Source: Manis javanica
Taxonomy: Eukaryota > Chordata > Mammalia > Pholidota > Manidae
Length of the DNA: 64,000 nucleotides
Direction: 5' to 3'
Assembly: GCF_040802235.1 (NCBI RefSeq)
Contig: NC_133165.1
Span: 45,087,629-45,151,628 of the forward strand
Shown here: piece by piece, positions 11,892 through 22,340 of the stretch
Numbering within the stretch: the stretch's first letter is position 1
Layout of the letters: the number at the start of each line of letters is the position of its first letter
Notes under the pieces: generated by a model
The model's database searches: none
Told to the model about the DNA's origin: nothing
What the model saw: only the letters and a program-made list of their open reading frames with translations
Made by a program: the position numbers and the translations under genes

Positions 11892-12750
11892 ATGAAAAAA
11901 GCAGAAGAATCTGGTCCAATCAAAAATCACTCAGGCAACCCAAGAGACAGGGCCTGGTGAGATAGATATAAACAATCTTCCTGAAAAAGAATTCAAAATA
12001 AAGGTCATAACCATGCTGATGGACCTGCAGAGAAATATGCAAGAGCTAAGGGATGAAGTCTGGAGGGAGATAACAGAAATGAGACAATCAATAGAAGGAA
12101 TTAAGAAAAGACTGGACGAAGTGCAAGAGACTGTTAATGGAACAGAAATCAGAGAATAGGAATGCAGAGAAGCTGAGGCAGAGAGAGATAAAAGGATCTC
12201 TAGGAATGAAAAAAATACTAAGAGAACTGTGTGACCAATCCAAACAGAAAAATATTTGCATTATAGGGGTACCAAAAGAAGAAGAGAGAGAAAAGGGGAT
12301 AGAAAGTGTCTTTGAAGAAATAATTGCTGAAAATTTCCCCAAGCTAGGGAAGGAAATAGTCTCTCAGACCATGGAAGCCCACAGATCTCCCAACACAAGG
12401 GACCCAAAGAGGATGACACCAAAACATATAATAATTAAAATGGCAAAGATCAAAGACAAGGACAGAGGATTAAATGCAGCCAGAGAGAGAAAAAAAGATT
12501 ACCTACAAAGGAAAACCCATCGGGCTATCATCAGACTTTTCAACAGATATGTTACAGGCCAGAAGAGAGTGGCATGATATATTTAATGCAATGAAACAGA
12601 GGGACCTTGAACCAAGAATACTGTGTCCAGCACGATTATAATTTAAATATGAAGGAGGGATTAAACAACTTCCAGACAAGCAAAAGTTGAGGGAATTTGC
12701 CTCCCACAAACCACCTCTACAGGGTATTTTAAGGGGACTGCTCTAGATGG
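11892..12750 (+). pseudogene. L1 ORF1 remnant, broken
   Basis: Start ATG at 11892 (MKKAEESGPIKNHSGN in place of the family MKRQKNLVQSR). Recognisable pieces are the coiled coil, the RRM-like segment with KNICIIGVPKEEEREKGIESVFEEIIAENFPKLGKE (12250-12350) and the C-terminal domain (RYVTGQKRVA after a frameshift). Several frameshifts and stops are visible. Confidence 0.82.
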
Positions 12751-13049
12751 AAGCACTCCTAAGGCTAAATAGATGTCACCAGAGAAAATAAAATCACACG
12801 AAAGAAAGCAGAACAACTACATACTAACTAAAGGCAAAAAATAAAATAAACTATTCACAAAAAGAGCCAAAGAAAACACAAAAGAGTACAGAATAAAACA
12901 CTGAATATATAAAGAATGGAGGAGGAGTAATAAGAAGGGAGAGAAATAAAGAATCATCAGACTGTGTTTATAATAGCTTAATAAGCGAGTTAAGTTAGAC
13001 AGGAAGATAGTAAAGAAACTACCCTTGAATCTTTGGTAACCACAAATCC

Positions 13050-16000
13050 AAAGCCTGCAATGGCAATAAGTACATATCTATCAATAATCACCCTAAATGT
13101 AAAGTGAAAGGATGGAAAAATATACTTCATGCAACTAATAGGGAGAAAAAAGCAGGAGTTGCAGTACTTGTATCAGACAAAATAGACTTCAAAACAAAGA
13201 AAGTCACAAGAGATAAAGAAGGACATTACATAATGATAAAGGGGAGAGTCCAACAAGAGCATATAACCATTATAAGTATATATGTACCCAACAAAGGATC
13301 ACTTACATATGTGAAACAAATACTAACAGAATTAAAGGAGGAAACAAAATGCAATTCATTCATTTTAGGAGACTTCAATACACCACTCACTCCAAACAAC
13401 AGATCCAACAGACAGAAAATAAGTAAGAACACAGAGGCACTGAACAACACACTAGAACAGATGGACTTAACAGACATCTACAGAACTTTACACCCAAAAG
13501 CAGCAGGATACACATTCTTCTCAAGTGCACATGGAACATTTTCAAGAACAGATCACATACTAGGCCACAAAAAGAGCCTCAGTAAATTCAAAAAGATTCC
13601 AATCATACTAACCAGTTTTTCTCATACCACAAAGCTATGAAATTAGAAATAAATTACACAAACAAAATGAAAAAATCCCACAAACACGTGGAGGCTTCAC
13701 AACAGGCTCCTAAATAACCAATAGATCAATGACCAAATAAAAACAGAGATCAAGCAATATATGGAGACAAATGACAACATAATTCAACAACATAAAACCT
13801 GTGGGACACAGCGAAGACTGTGTTAAGAGGAAAGTATATTACAATACAGGCCTACCCCAGGAAAGAAGAACGATCCCATACAAGCAGTCTAAACTCACAA
13901 TTAATGAAACTAGAAAAAGAAGAACAAATGAGGCCCAAAGTCAGTAGAAGGGGGTACATAATAAAGATTAGAGCAGAAATAAATAAAATTGAGAAATATA
14001 AAACAGTAGAATCAATGAAAGCAAGATCTGGTTCTTTGAGAAAATAAACAAAATAGATAACCCCCTATCCAGACTTATCAAGAAAAAAAGAGAGTCTACA
14101 CACATAAACAGAATCAGAAATGGGAAAGGAAAAATCACTATGGACACCACAGAAATACAAAGAATTATTAGAGAATATTATGAAAATTTATATGCTAAGA
14201 AACTGGATAACCTAGAAGAAATGGACAACTTTCTATAAAAATACAACCTTCCATAGCTGACCCAGAAAGAAACAGAAAATCTGAACAGACCAATTACCAG
14301 CAAAGAAATTGAACTGGTAATCAGAAAACTACCTAATAACAAAATTCCTGGACCATATGGCTTCACCACTGAATTTTATCAAACACTTAGTGAAAACCTA
14401 ATACCCATCCTCCTTAAAGTTTTCCAAAACTAGAAGAAGAAGGAATGCTCACAAACTCATTCTATGAGGCTAGCAACACTCTAATACCAAACCCAGGCAA
14501 AGACACCACAAAAAAAGAAAATTACAGAACAATATCCCTGACGAACATAGATGCAAAAATACTCAAAAAATACTATCAAACCAAATTCAACAATACATCA
14601 AAAAAGATCATCCATCATGATCAAACGGGATTCATCAAGGGATGCAAGGATGGTACCACATCCAAAAATCCATCAACATCATCTACCACATCAATAAAAG
14701 GAAGGGCAAAAACCACATGATCATCTCCATAGATGCTGAAAAAGCATTTGAGAAAATTCAACATCCATTCATGATAAAAACTCAACAAAACGGGTAGAGA
14801 GGGCAAACACCTCAACATAATAAAGGCCATATATGACAAACCCACAGGCAACATTATACTTAACAGTGAGAAGCTGAAAGCTTTTCCTTTAAGATCTGGA
14901 AGAAGACAAGGATGCCCACTCTCCCTACTTTTATTCAACATAGTAGTGGAGGTCCTAGCCATGGCAATCAGACAACACAAAGAAATGAAAGGCATCGAAA
15001 CTGGCAAGGAATAAGTTAAACTGTCCCTGTTTGCAGATGACATGATATTGTACATAAAAACCCTAAAGAATCAACTCCAAAACTACCAGATCTAATATCT
15101 GAATTCAGCAAAGTTGCAGGATACCAAATTAATACAGAGAAATCTGTTGAATTCCTATACACTAATGATAAACTAGCAGAAAGAGAAATCAGGAAAACAA
15201 TTCCATCCAGATTGCATCAAAAAGAATAAAATATCTAGAAATAAACCTAACAAAGAAAGTGAAACACTTATACTCTGAAAACTACAAGACACTCATGAGG
15301 GAAAATAAAGAAGATACCAGTAAATGGAAACACATCCCATGCTCATGGATTGGAAGACTTAATATTGTCAAAATGGCTATCCTGCCTACGGCAATCTACA
15401 GATTCAGTGCAATCCCTATCAAAATACCAACAGCGTTCTTCAACAAACTAGAGCATATAGTTCTAAAATTCATATGGAACCAAAAAAGACTGAATAGCCA
15501 AAGCAATCTTGAGAAGGAAGAATAAAGCTGGGGGTATTATGCTCCCCAAATTCAAGCTCTACTACAAAGCCACAGTAATCAATAATTGGTGCTTGCACAA
15601 GAACAGATGCATAGACCAAGGGAAAAGACTGGAGAGCCCATATATAAACCCAAGCATGTAATGGTCAATTAATATATGACAAAGGAGCCATGGACATATA
15701 ATGTGGAAGTAACAGTCTCTTCAACAACTGGTGTTGGCAAAACTGGACAGCTACATGCAAGAGAATGAAAGTGGATTATAGTCTAACCCCATACACAAAA
15801 GTAAACTCGAAATGGATAAAAGACTTGAATGTAAGTCATGAAATCATAAAACTCTTAGAATAAAACATAGGCAAAAATCTCAAATATAAACATGAGCAAC
15901 TTTTTCCTGAGCGCATCTCCTCGGGCAAGGGAAACAAAAGCAAAAATAAACACATGGGATTACACGAAACTAAAAAGTTTCTGTACAGCAAAGTACACCA

Positions 16001-16363
16001 TCAAGAGAACAATAAGGCGTCCTATAGTATGGGAGAATATATTTGTGAACAACAGATCCAACAAGGGGTTAACATCCAAAATATATAAAGAACTCGCACA
16101 CCTCAACACCCAAAAAGCAAATAAGCTGATTAAAAACTTGGCATAGGATATGAAGAGAAAATTCTCCAAAGAAGAAATTCAGATGGCCAACAGGCACACA
16201 AAAAGATGCTCCATATCACTAATCATTAAGGAAATGCAAATAAAAACCACAATGAGATATCACCTCACACCAGTTTGGATGGTCAGTATCAAAAAGACTA
16301 AGAACAACAGATGCCGGTGAGGATGCAGAGAAAAGGGAACCCTCCTATACTGGAGGGGATGAT
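13050..16363 (+). pseudogene. L1 ORF2 remnant, broken
   Basis: The endonuclease part is shortened: after STYLSIITLNVK the text jumps to MKGWKNILHATNREKKAG, skipping the QETHL segment. It continues with LGDFNTPLTPNNRS and FSRTDHILGHKKS. The RT part keeps the codons for FADDMILY at about 15031-15054, but frameshifts and stops separate it from the endonuclease. The C-terminal piece ([20 protein letters not shown], 15950-16010) precedes the abrupt loss of L1 homology. It cannot encode a functional protein. Confidence 0.85.
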
Positions 16364-16425
16364 ATTATGGGTGAATGTTGAACTATTTTGTTGTGTATTT
16401 GAAACATCATAAGTTTGTATATCAA
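16123..16425 (+). repeat. Inverted-repeat arm A (303 bp)
   Basis: This segment, comprising the C-terminal coding part of the L1 at 10904-16449 and its unusual tail, is the reverse complement of 17547-17849. I checked it base by base: same length, no gaps, one mismatch (a/c in the aaaaag-cta stretch). Confidence 0.97.
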
Positions 16426-16449
16426 GTTACTTTAATTAAAAAAAAAACA

Positions 16450-17177
16450 AGAACCCAAAGGCTCTTGAAGCCATCCATAAAAGAAAAAGCAAAGCAAACC
16501 CAAAGCTAGCAGAACAAAGGAAATAATAAAGATTAGAGCATAGATAAATGAAGTAAAAAATAGTAAAACAATAAACTCAACAAAAAAGTTGATTCTTTGA
16601 GGATTTCTTAACTTGACAATTCTGCAGTTAAAAGTGAGAGAAGTCACAAAAAAATCAGAAATGAAAGTGGGGACATTGCTACCAACCTTACAGAAATGAA
16701 AAACACTGTAAGGAAATACTACAAATAACTGTACACCAATAAATTAGATGCAAAGTGAGAGTGACAAATTACCAAACTTGATTCAAAAAGGAATAGGAAA
16801 TCTGAAGAGACCTATAACAAGTGAAGAGATTTTAATTATAATAAAAGTTCTTGCAAGAAGGGAACTCCAATTCCAGATGGCTTCACTGGTGAATTCTACC
16901 AAACATTTAAAGAATAACACAAATTTTCCTCAAACTCTTTCAAAAACAAGAAGAAAAAAGGAAATACTTCATAACTCATTCTATAAGGGAAGAATTACCC
17001 TGACACCAAAGTCAGACCAAGACATCACCAATTACACACCAATATTCCATTTGGGTACAGATACAAAAATCCTCCAAGAAAATACTAGTAAATCAACTCC
17101 AATGGCATATAGACCATGACCAAATGGGATTTATCCCAGAAATGACAAGGTTGTTCAACATACAAAAATTAGTGTAT
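16450..17177 (+). mobile_element. Old L1, ORF2 piece 1 (host of the nest)
   Basis: Decayed ORF2 from the end of the endonuclease/linker into RT: 'aagccatccataaaagaaaa', later RPITSEEILIIIKVLARRELQFQMASLVNSTKH and GRITLTPKSDQDITNYTPIF. Its text continues at 18809 and again at 31989 and 32730 after removal of younger insertions. It is much more diverged than the L1s inserted in it. Confidence 0.85.
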
Positions 17178-17309
17178 GTGCTCACTTTGGCAGCACATAT
17201 ACTTAAAAAGACAAATAAATAAATAAATATGAAACAATACAGAGAAGAACAAACAGTATAGGCCCTGTGCAAGGATGACACACAAATTTGGAGAGAGTTC
17301 CATAGTTTT
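17178..17309 (+). pseudogene. RNU6-pseudogene: U6 snRNA pseudogene
   Basis: The sequence follows U6 snRNA from GTGCTC(a)CTT(t)GGCAGCACATATAC to the end. Landmarks are ATACAGAGAAGA, a degenerate ACAGA-box region, CCCTG(t)GCAAGGATGACAC and a 3' TTCCATAG-TTTT. About 24 extra A/AAAT-rich bases (from about 17204) sit after the 5' stem, and several CpGs have decayed. No upstream PSE/TATA of a real U6 promoter is present, so it is an L1-mobilised dead copy. The flanks AAAAATTAGTGT (17164-17175) and AAAAATCAATGT (17310-17321) look like its diverged TSD. Confidence 0.93.
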
Positions 17310-17546
17310 AAAAATCAATGTAGGCAAGGGAAACAAAAGCAAAAATTAACAAGTGGGACTATATCAAGCTGAAAAGCTTCTGTACAGCAAAGGACACCAT
17401 CAAAAGAACAAAAAGGCATCCTACAGTATGGGAGAATATATTCATAAATGACAGATCTGATAATGGGTTGACATCCAAAATATATAAAGAGTTCATGCAC
17501 CTCAACAAACAAAAAGCAATAATCCAATTAAAAAATGGGCAAAATG

Positions 17547-17849
17547 TTGATATACAAACTTATGATGTTTCAAATACACAACAAAATAGTTCAACATTCA
17601 CCCATAATATCATCCCCTCCAGTATAGGAGGGTTCCCTTTTCTCTGCATCCTCACCGGCATCTGTTGTTCTTAGGCTTTTTGATACTGACCATCCAAACT
17701 GGTGTGAGGTGATATCTCATTGTGGTTTTTATTTGCATTTCCTTAATGATTAGTGATATGGAGCATCTTTTTGTGTGCCTGTTGGCCATCTGAATTTCTT
17801 CTTTGGAGAATTTTCTCTTCATATCCTATGCCAAGTTTTTAATCAGCTT
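17547..17849 (-). repeat. Inverted-repeat arm B, templated insert in L1
   Basis: Reverse complement of 16123-16425, 302 of 303 bases identical, equal length. It is bordered by short filler sequence (about 6 bp at 17541-17546 and about 11 bp at 17850-17860) between the two halves of an otherwise continuous ORF2 sentence (aaaaaatgggc ... gctgaacagacac). Confidence 0.96.
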
Positions 17850-17896
17850 GATTAATTCAGGAGCTGAACAGACACTTCTCCAAAGAAGAAATTTAG

Positions 17897-18466
17897 ATGG
17901 ACAACAGACACATGAAAATATGCTCCACATCACTCGTCATCAGAGAAATGCAAATTAAAACCACAATGAGATATCACTTCACACCAGTAAGGATCGCCAC
18001 CATCCAAACGACAAACAACAACAAATGTTGGCGAGGTTGTGGAAAAAGGGGTACCCTCCTACACTGCTGGTGGGAATGTAAATTAGTTCAACCATTGTGG
18101 AAAGCAGTATGGAGGTTCCTCAAAAAGCTCAAAATAGAAATACCATTTGACCCAGGACTCCCACTTCTAGGAATTTACCCTAAGAATGCAGCACTCCAGT
18201 TTGAAAATGACAGATGCACCCCTATGTTTATCGCAGCACTATTTACAATAGCCAAGAAATGGAAGCAACCTAAGTGTCCACCAGTAGATGAATGGATAAA
18301 GAAGATATGGTACATATACCCAACGGAATATTATTCAGCCATCAGAAGAAAACAAATCCTACCATTTGCAACAACATGGATGGAGCTACAGGGTATTATG
18401 CTCAGTGAAATAAGCCAGGCAGAGAAAGAGAAGTACCAAATGATTTCATTCATATGTGGAATATAA
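17897..18466 (+). pseudogene. L1 ORF2 C-terminal remnant
   Basis: This is the longest open piece of the truncated element. It reads [52 protein letters not shown]..., the cysteine-rich C-terminal region of L1 ORF2p with the C-x3-C-x7-H-x4-C spacing visible. It ends at MISFICGI plus stop, the normal L1 C-terminus. Without endonuclease and RT it has no activity. Confidence 0.85.
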
Positions 18467-18539
18467 GAACAAAGGAAAAACTGAAGGAACAAAACAGCAG
18501 CAGACTCACAGAACCCAAGAAAGGACGAACTGTTACCAA

Positions 18540-18601
18540 AGGGAAGGGACTGGGGAGTATGGGTGGGAAGGGAGGGAGAAATGGGGGGAGAAGAAAGGGG
18601 G
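18540..18601 (+). other. G-rich L1 3' UTR tract (possible G-quadruplex)
   Basis: Many runs of three or more G (gggaaggg, actgggg, gtgggaaggga, atgggggg) occur within 60 bp on the plus strand. Guanine-rich tracts are a known trait of L1 3' UTRs. Equivalent tracts lie at 31680-31735, 34850-34890 and 39300-39345. Confidence 0.6.
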
Positions 18602-18808
18602 CCTTATGATTAGCATGTATAATGTATGTGGGGGCATGGGGAGGGCTGTGCAACACAGAGAAGACAAGTAGTGATTCTACAGCATCTTACTATGCTGATG
18701 GACAGTGACTGTAAGGGGGTATGTGGGGGGGACTTGATGATGGTGGGAGTCTGGTAAACATAATGTTCCTCATTTAATTGTAGATTAATGATACAAAAAA
18801 ATCAATGT

Positions 18809-19344
18809 TATACATCCATTAGGAGAATGAAGTAAGAAAAACAGATGGTCCTCTCAATTGATGCAGTAACACATTTGATAAAAATCTACATCCTTTCATG
18901 ATAAAAACATTCAGTAAACCAGGAATAGAAGGGATGCTGCTCAACATGGTAAAATGCATTAATGAAAACCCACAGCTAAAATCCTACTCAATGGTGAAAC
19001 TCTGAAAACTTTCCCTGTAAGATCAAGAATGCCAACTTTTGCCACAGCTCTTCAAAATTATATGGAAAGTTCTACCCAGAGCAATTAAACAAGGAAAAGA
19101 AACAAAAAGCATCCAAATTGGAAAAAAAGAAATAAAACTATCTCTAGTCATAGATGACATTATCCTATATATAGAAAATCTCAAACATTCCACAAAAAAA
19201 TTACTATTGCTAATAAGTTCAGCAAAGTTTCAGGGTACAAGATTAGCAGACAGAAGTCATCTTCTGTACATCAGCTATAACCATCCAAAACAATAATTGA
19301 GAACACAATTCCATTTACAGTATCATTAAAAAGAAGGAAATACC
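18809..19344 (+). mobile_element. Old L1, ORF2 piece 2
   Basis: It continues the RT text of 16450-17177 (tccattaggagaatgaag, then tctcaattgatgcag). It includes the RT core LSLVIDDIILYIEN at 19136-19180, in which the FADD box of active L1 has become VIDD. The text stops at 19344, where a full-length L1 is inserted; the 11-mer AAGGAAATACC (19334-19344) is repeated at 31978-31988. Confidence 0.85.
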
Positions 19345-19429
19345 AATGAGGAGGAGCCAAGACGGTGGCTTGAGTAGGGCAGTGGAAATCTCCTCCCAAA
19401 ACCATACACATACATATATACATATTTTT

Positions 19430-20233
19430 TTTTCTTGTCATGGTATTTTTTTTGTATCATTAATCTACAATTACATGAGTAACATTACTAGGCTCCCCCC
19501 TTCACCAAGTCCCCCCGATAAACGCCATTACAGTCACTCTCCATCAGCATTGTAGGATACTGTAGAGTCACTACTTGTCTTTTCTGTGTTGCACAGCCCT
19601 CCCCATGCCTCCCTGCAGATTATACATGCTAATCATAATGCCCCCTTTCTTCCCCCCACCCCCATATCCTTCCTTCTCACTCATCCTCCCCAATCCCTTT
19701 CCCTTTGATAACTGTTAGTCCTTTCTTGGGTTCTGTGATTCTGCTGCTGTTTTATTCCTTCAGTTTTTTCTTTGTTGTTATAATCCACACATGAGTGAAA
19801 TCATTTGGTACTTGTCGTTCTCCTCCTGGCTTATTTCACTGAGCATAATATACCCTCTAGCTCCATCCATGTTGTCACAAGTGGTAGGATATGTTTTCTT
19901 CTTATGGCTGAATAATATTACATTGTGTATATGTACCACCTCTTCTTTATCCATTCATCTACTGATGGGCACTTAGTTGCTTCCATTTCATGGCTATTGT
20001 AAATAATGCTGTGATAAACAAAGGGGTGCATCTGTCTTTTTCAAACTGGACTGATGCATTCCTAGGGTAAATTCCTAGAAGTGGAATTCCTGGGTAAAAT
20101 GGTATTTCTATCTTGAGCATTTTGAGGAACCTCCATACTGCTTTTCACAGTGGTTGAACTAATTTACATTCCCACCAGCAGTGTAGGAGAGTTCCAATTT
20201 CTCCACAACCTCGCCAACATTTGTTGTTGTTTT
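19430..20233 (-). mobile_element. 5'-truncated L1 inserted in the 5' UTR of another L1
   Basis: The 3' end is on the left: a T-rich tail with a short extra stretch (cttgtcatgg), then the reverse complement of the terminal 'gattaatgatac' and the C-rich reverse of the G-rich 3' UTR. ORF2 C-terminal codons follow to about 20225. The flanks share ATATTTTT (19422-19429 and 20234-20241). The element is only about 0.8 kb long and points against its host L1. Confidence 0.9.
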
Positions 20234-21173
20234 ATATTTTTAAAAATACAACAAATACAACTATTCCTAAAAGAGAGACCAGTGGATACAGTACAACAAC
20301 TAGGCTACATCTACATCAGGGAGAACTCAGCATCTCACGAAGGGGGTAAGATATAAGCCATGGACTGGTGGGACCCAAGTGCACTCCCCACCCCAACTCA
20401 CCAGGAGGAGGAAAGGAGTCAGAACAGGGAGGGAGTGAAAGCCCAGGACTGCTAAACAAGCAGCTCTAGTAATCTGCACCAGGAGTGCAGACACACACTG
20501 CATGGTGTGCTGGATATTAGAGAAATGGAAAAGCAAAATCTGTGAGTCCCCGAAACTAGCACCACAGGGACAAAAAAAAAAGCAAGTGCTTTTAGAAAGT
20601 CTTAAAGGGGCAGGGACTTCACAGCTAGATGGAAGCATCCCAGCACACTAAGCCCAGATGCTGGGAATCCTGGGGAACTTCAAGCACCCTAATCCCCTGG
20701 GCAGCAGTGCAGCTCAGAAGTCCCTCACGGCAGTAACCAGCCTGCCAGTCAGTCCCCTGGCTGGCACGGCCCCTGACACAGTGGTCCAGCAGCTGAAGAG
20801 CTGCAGTGGAGCAGCCATTCCCCCAGCAGCCTCCCAGAATCTCCTCCTGGTGCACAGCTGCCCGGGCTAAACCCAAAGGCCGCTGTTGGCATGCAGCTGC
20901 CTGGCACAGGAAGAAGAAACTGGGGCAAGGCATGACAGGGCATCCCTCTTCCTGGAGAGCACACCTGGCATGCAGACCACTCTCTGCAGGGCTCTGGGCT
21001 ACCCTGACAGTGACCCTGCCCATGGCAGCTTAGGTGATTAATCCGGAGGCTGCTGCAGGATGGTAGGTAACAGATACAGGCAGTGGAGAAGGGCAAGGTG
21101 ACCAGCAAGCAGGAAAGGACTTTGTTCTCCCAGCTGACACAGGTGCTACCTGCCTACAGCTACCTCTATCACC

Positions 21174-22095
21174 ATGAAAAGGCAGAAGAATCTGGTCCAG
21201 TCCAGAATTACCCAGACAACCCCTGAGAAAGGGCCTGGAGAGATAGATTTAACCAATCTTCCTGAAAAAGAATTTAAAATAAAGGTCATAACCATGGTGA
21301 TCGACCTGCACAGAAATATGCCAGAGCTAAAGGATCAAGTTAGGAGGGAGAAAACAGAAATAAAGCAATCTCTGGAAGGACTTAAGAGCAGACTGGATGA
21401 GGTGCAAGAGGCCGTTAATGGAATAGAAATGATAAATAATGATAAAGGGGTCAGTCCAACAGGGATACAGAGAAGCTGACACAGAGAGAGATAAAAGGAT
21501 CTCCAGGAATGAAAGAATATTAAGAGAATTGTGTGACCAATCCAAACGGAACAATATTCACATTATAGGAGTACCAGAAGAAGAAGAAGAAGAAGAGAGA
21601 AAAAGGGATAGAAAGTGTATTTGAAGAAATAATTGCTGAAAACTTCCCCAAACTGGGGGAGGAAATAGTCTCTCAGACCATGGAGGCCACAGAACTCCCA
21701 ACACAAGGGACCAAGGTGGACGACACCAAAACATATAATAATTAAAATAACAAAGATCAAAGACAAGGACAGAGTATTAAAATCAGCCAGAGAGAGAAAG
21801 AAGGTCTTCTACAAAGGAAAACCCATCAGGCTCTCATCAGACTTCTCAACAGAAACCTTACAGGCCAGAAGAGAATGGCATGATATACTTAATGCAATGA
21901 AACAGAAGGACCTTGAACCAAGAATACTGTATCCAGCATGATCATCATTTAAATATGAAGGAGGGACTAAACAATTTCCAGACAAGCAAAAGTTGAGGGA
22001 ATTTGCCTCCCACAAACCACCTCTACAGGGTATTTTAGAGGGACTGCTCCAGATGGAAGCACTCCTAAGGCTAAATAGATGTCACCAGAGAAAAA
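21174..22095 (+). pseudogene. L1 ORF1 remnant, broken
   Basis: Start ATG at 21174: MKRQKNLVQSRITQTTPEKGPGEIDLTNLPEKEFKIKVITMVIDLHRNMPELKDQ. This best preserves the family N-terminus and coiled coil. A stray stretch at 21428-21467 (a copy of the 'gataaaggggtcagtccaac' words normally found in ORF2, compare 22661) breaks the frame. The RRM-like part (IHIIGVPEEEEEEE, with an expanded GAA repeat) and the C-terminal domain follow in other frames. Confidence 0.85.
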
Positions 22096-22340
22096 TAAAA
22101 TCACACCAAAGAAAGCAGACCTACCAAATACTAAATAAAGGCAAAAAATAAAATCAACTATGCACAAAAGGAGTCAAAAGGAAACACAAAGGAGTACAGA
22201 TTAATACACCTAACATATAAAGAACGGAGGAGGAGAAATAAGAAGGGAGAGAAATAATGAATCATCAGACTGTGTTTATAATAGCTTAATAAGCAAGTTA
22301 AGTTACACGGTTAGATAGTAAAGAAGCTACCCTTGAACAT

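Larger units (their letters stand above)
10904..16449 (+). mobile_element. Near full-length L1, decayed, with an atypical 3' end
   Basis: A 5' UTR starting GGGCTCAAGATGGTGGCATG is followed by ORF1 (from 11892), ORF2 (about 13050-16363) and a short tail ending in an A run at 16438-16449. After the ORF2 phrase 'cctcctatactg' the sequence leaves the L1 consensus. It continues in about 80 bp of old-L1-like 3' sequence (16364-16437) instead of the usual C-terminus and G-rich 3' UTR. The ORF2 wording (GAGGATATGAAGAG... and ATGGCCAACAGGCAC) belongs to the same subfamily as the L1 at 35.9 kb. I found no clear TSD. Confidence 0.85.
17322..18796 (+). mobile_element. 5'-truncated L1 carrying an inverted foreign insert
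   Basis: It begins inside ORF2 (aggcaagggaaacaaaagca) and ends with the G-rich 3' UTR and the terminal 'gattaatgatac' plus A run. A 12-bp repeat, AAAAATCAATGT, lies at 17310-17321 and 18797-18808 and fits a TSD. ORF2 is interrupted at about 17541-17860 by an inverted copy of arm A, then resumes at GCTGAACAGACACTTCTCC. The subfamily is that of the L1 at 19345 (AACAGACACATGAAA wording), unlike the inserted piece. Confidence 0.9.

Noticed and set aside
17178..17309. Functional U6 snRNA gene
   Set aside because: It has an internal A-rich insertion, decayed CpGs, changes in the ACAGA region and no upstream Pol III promoter elements.
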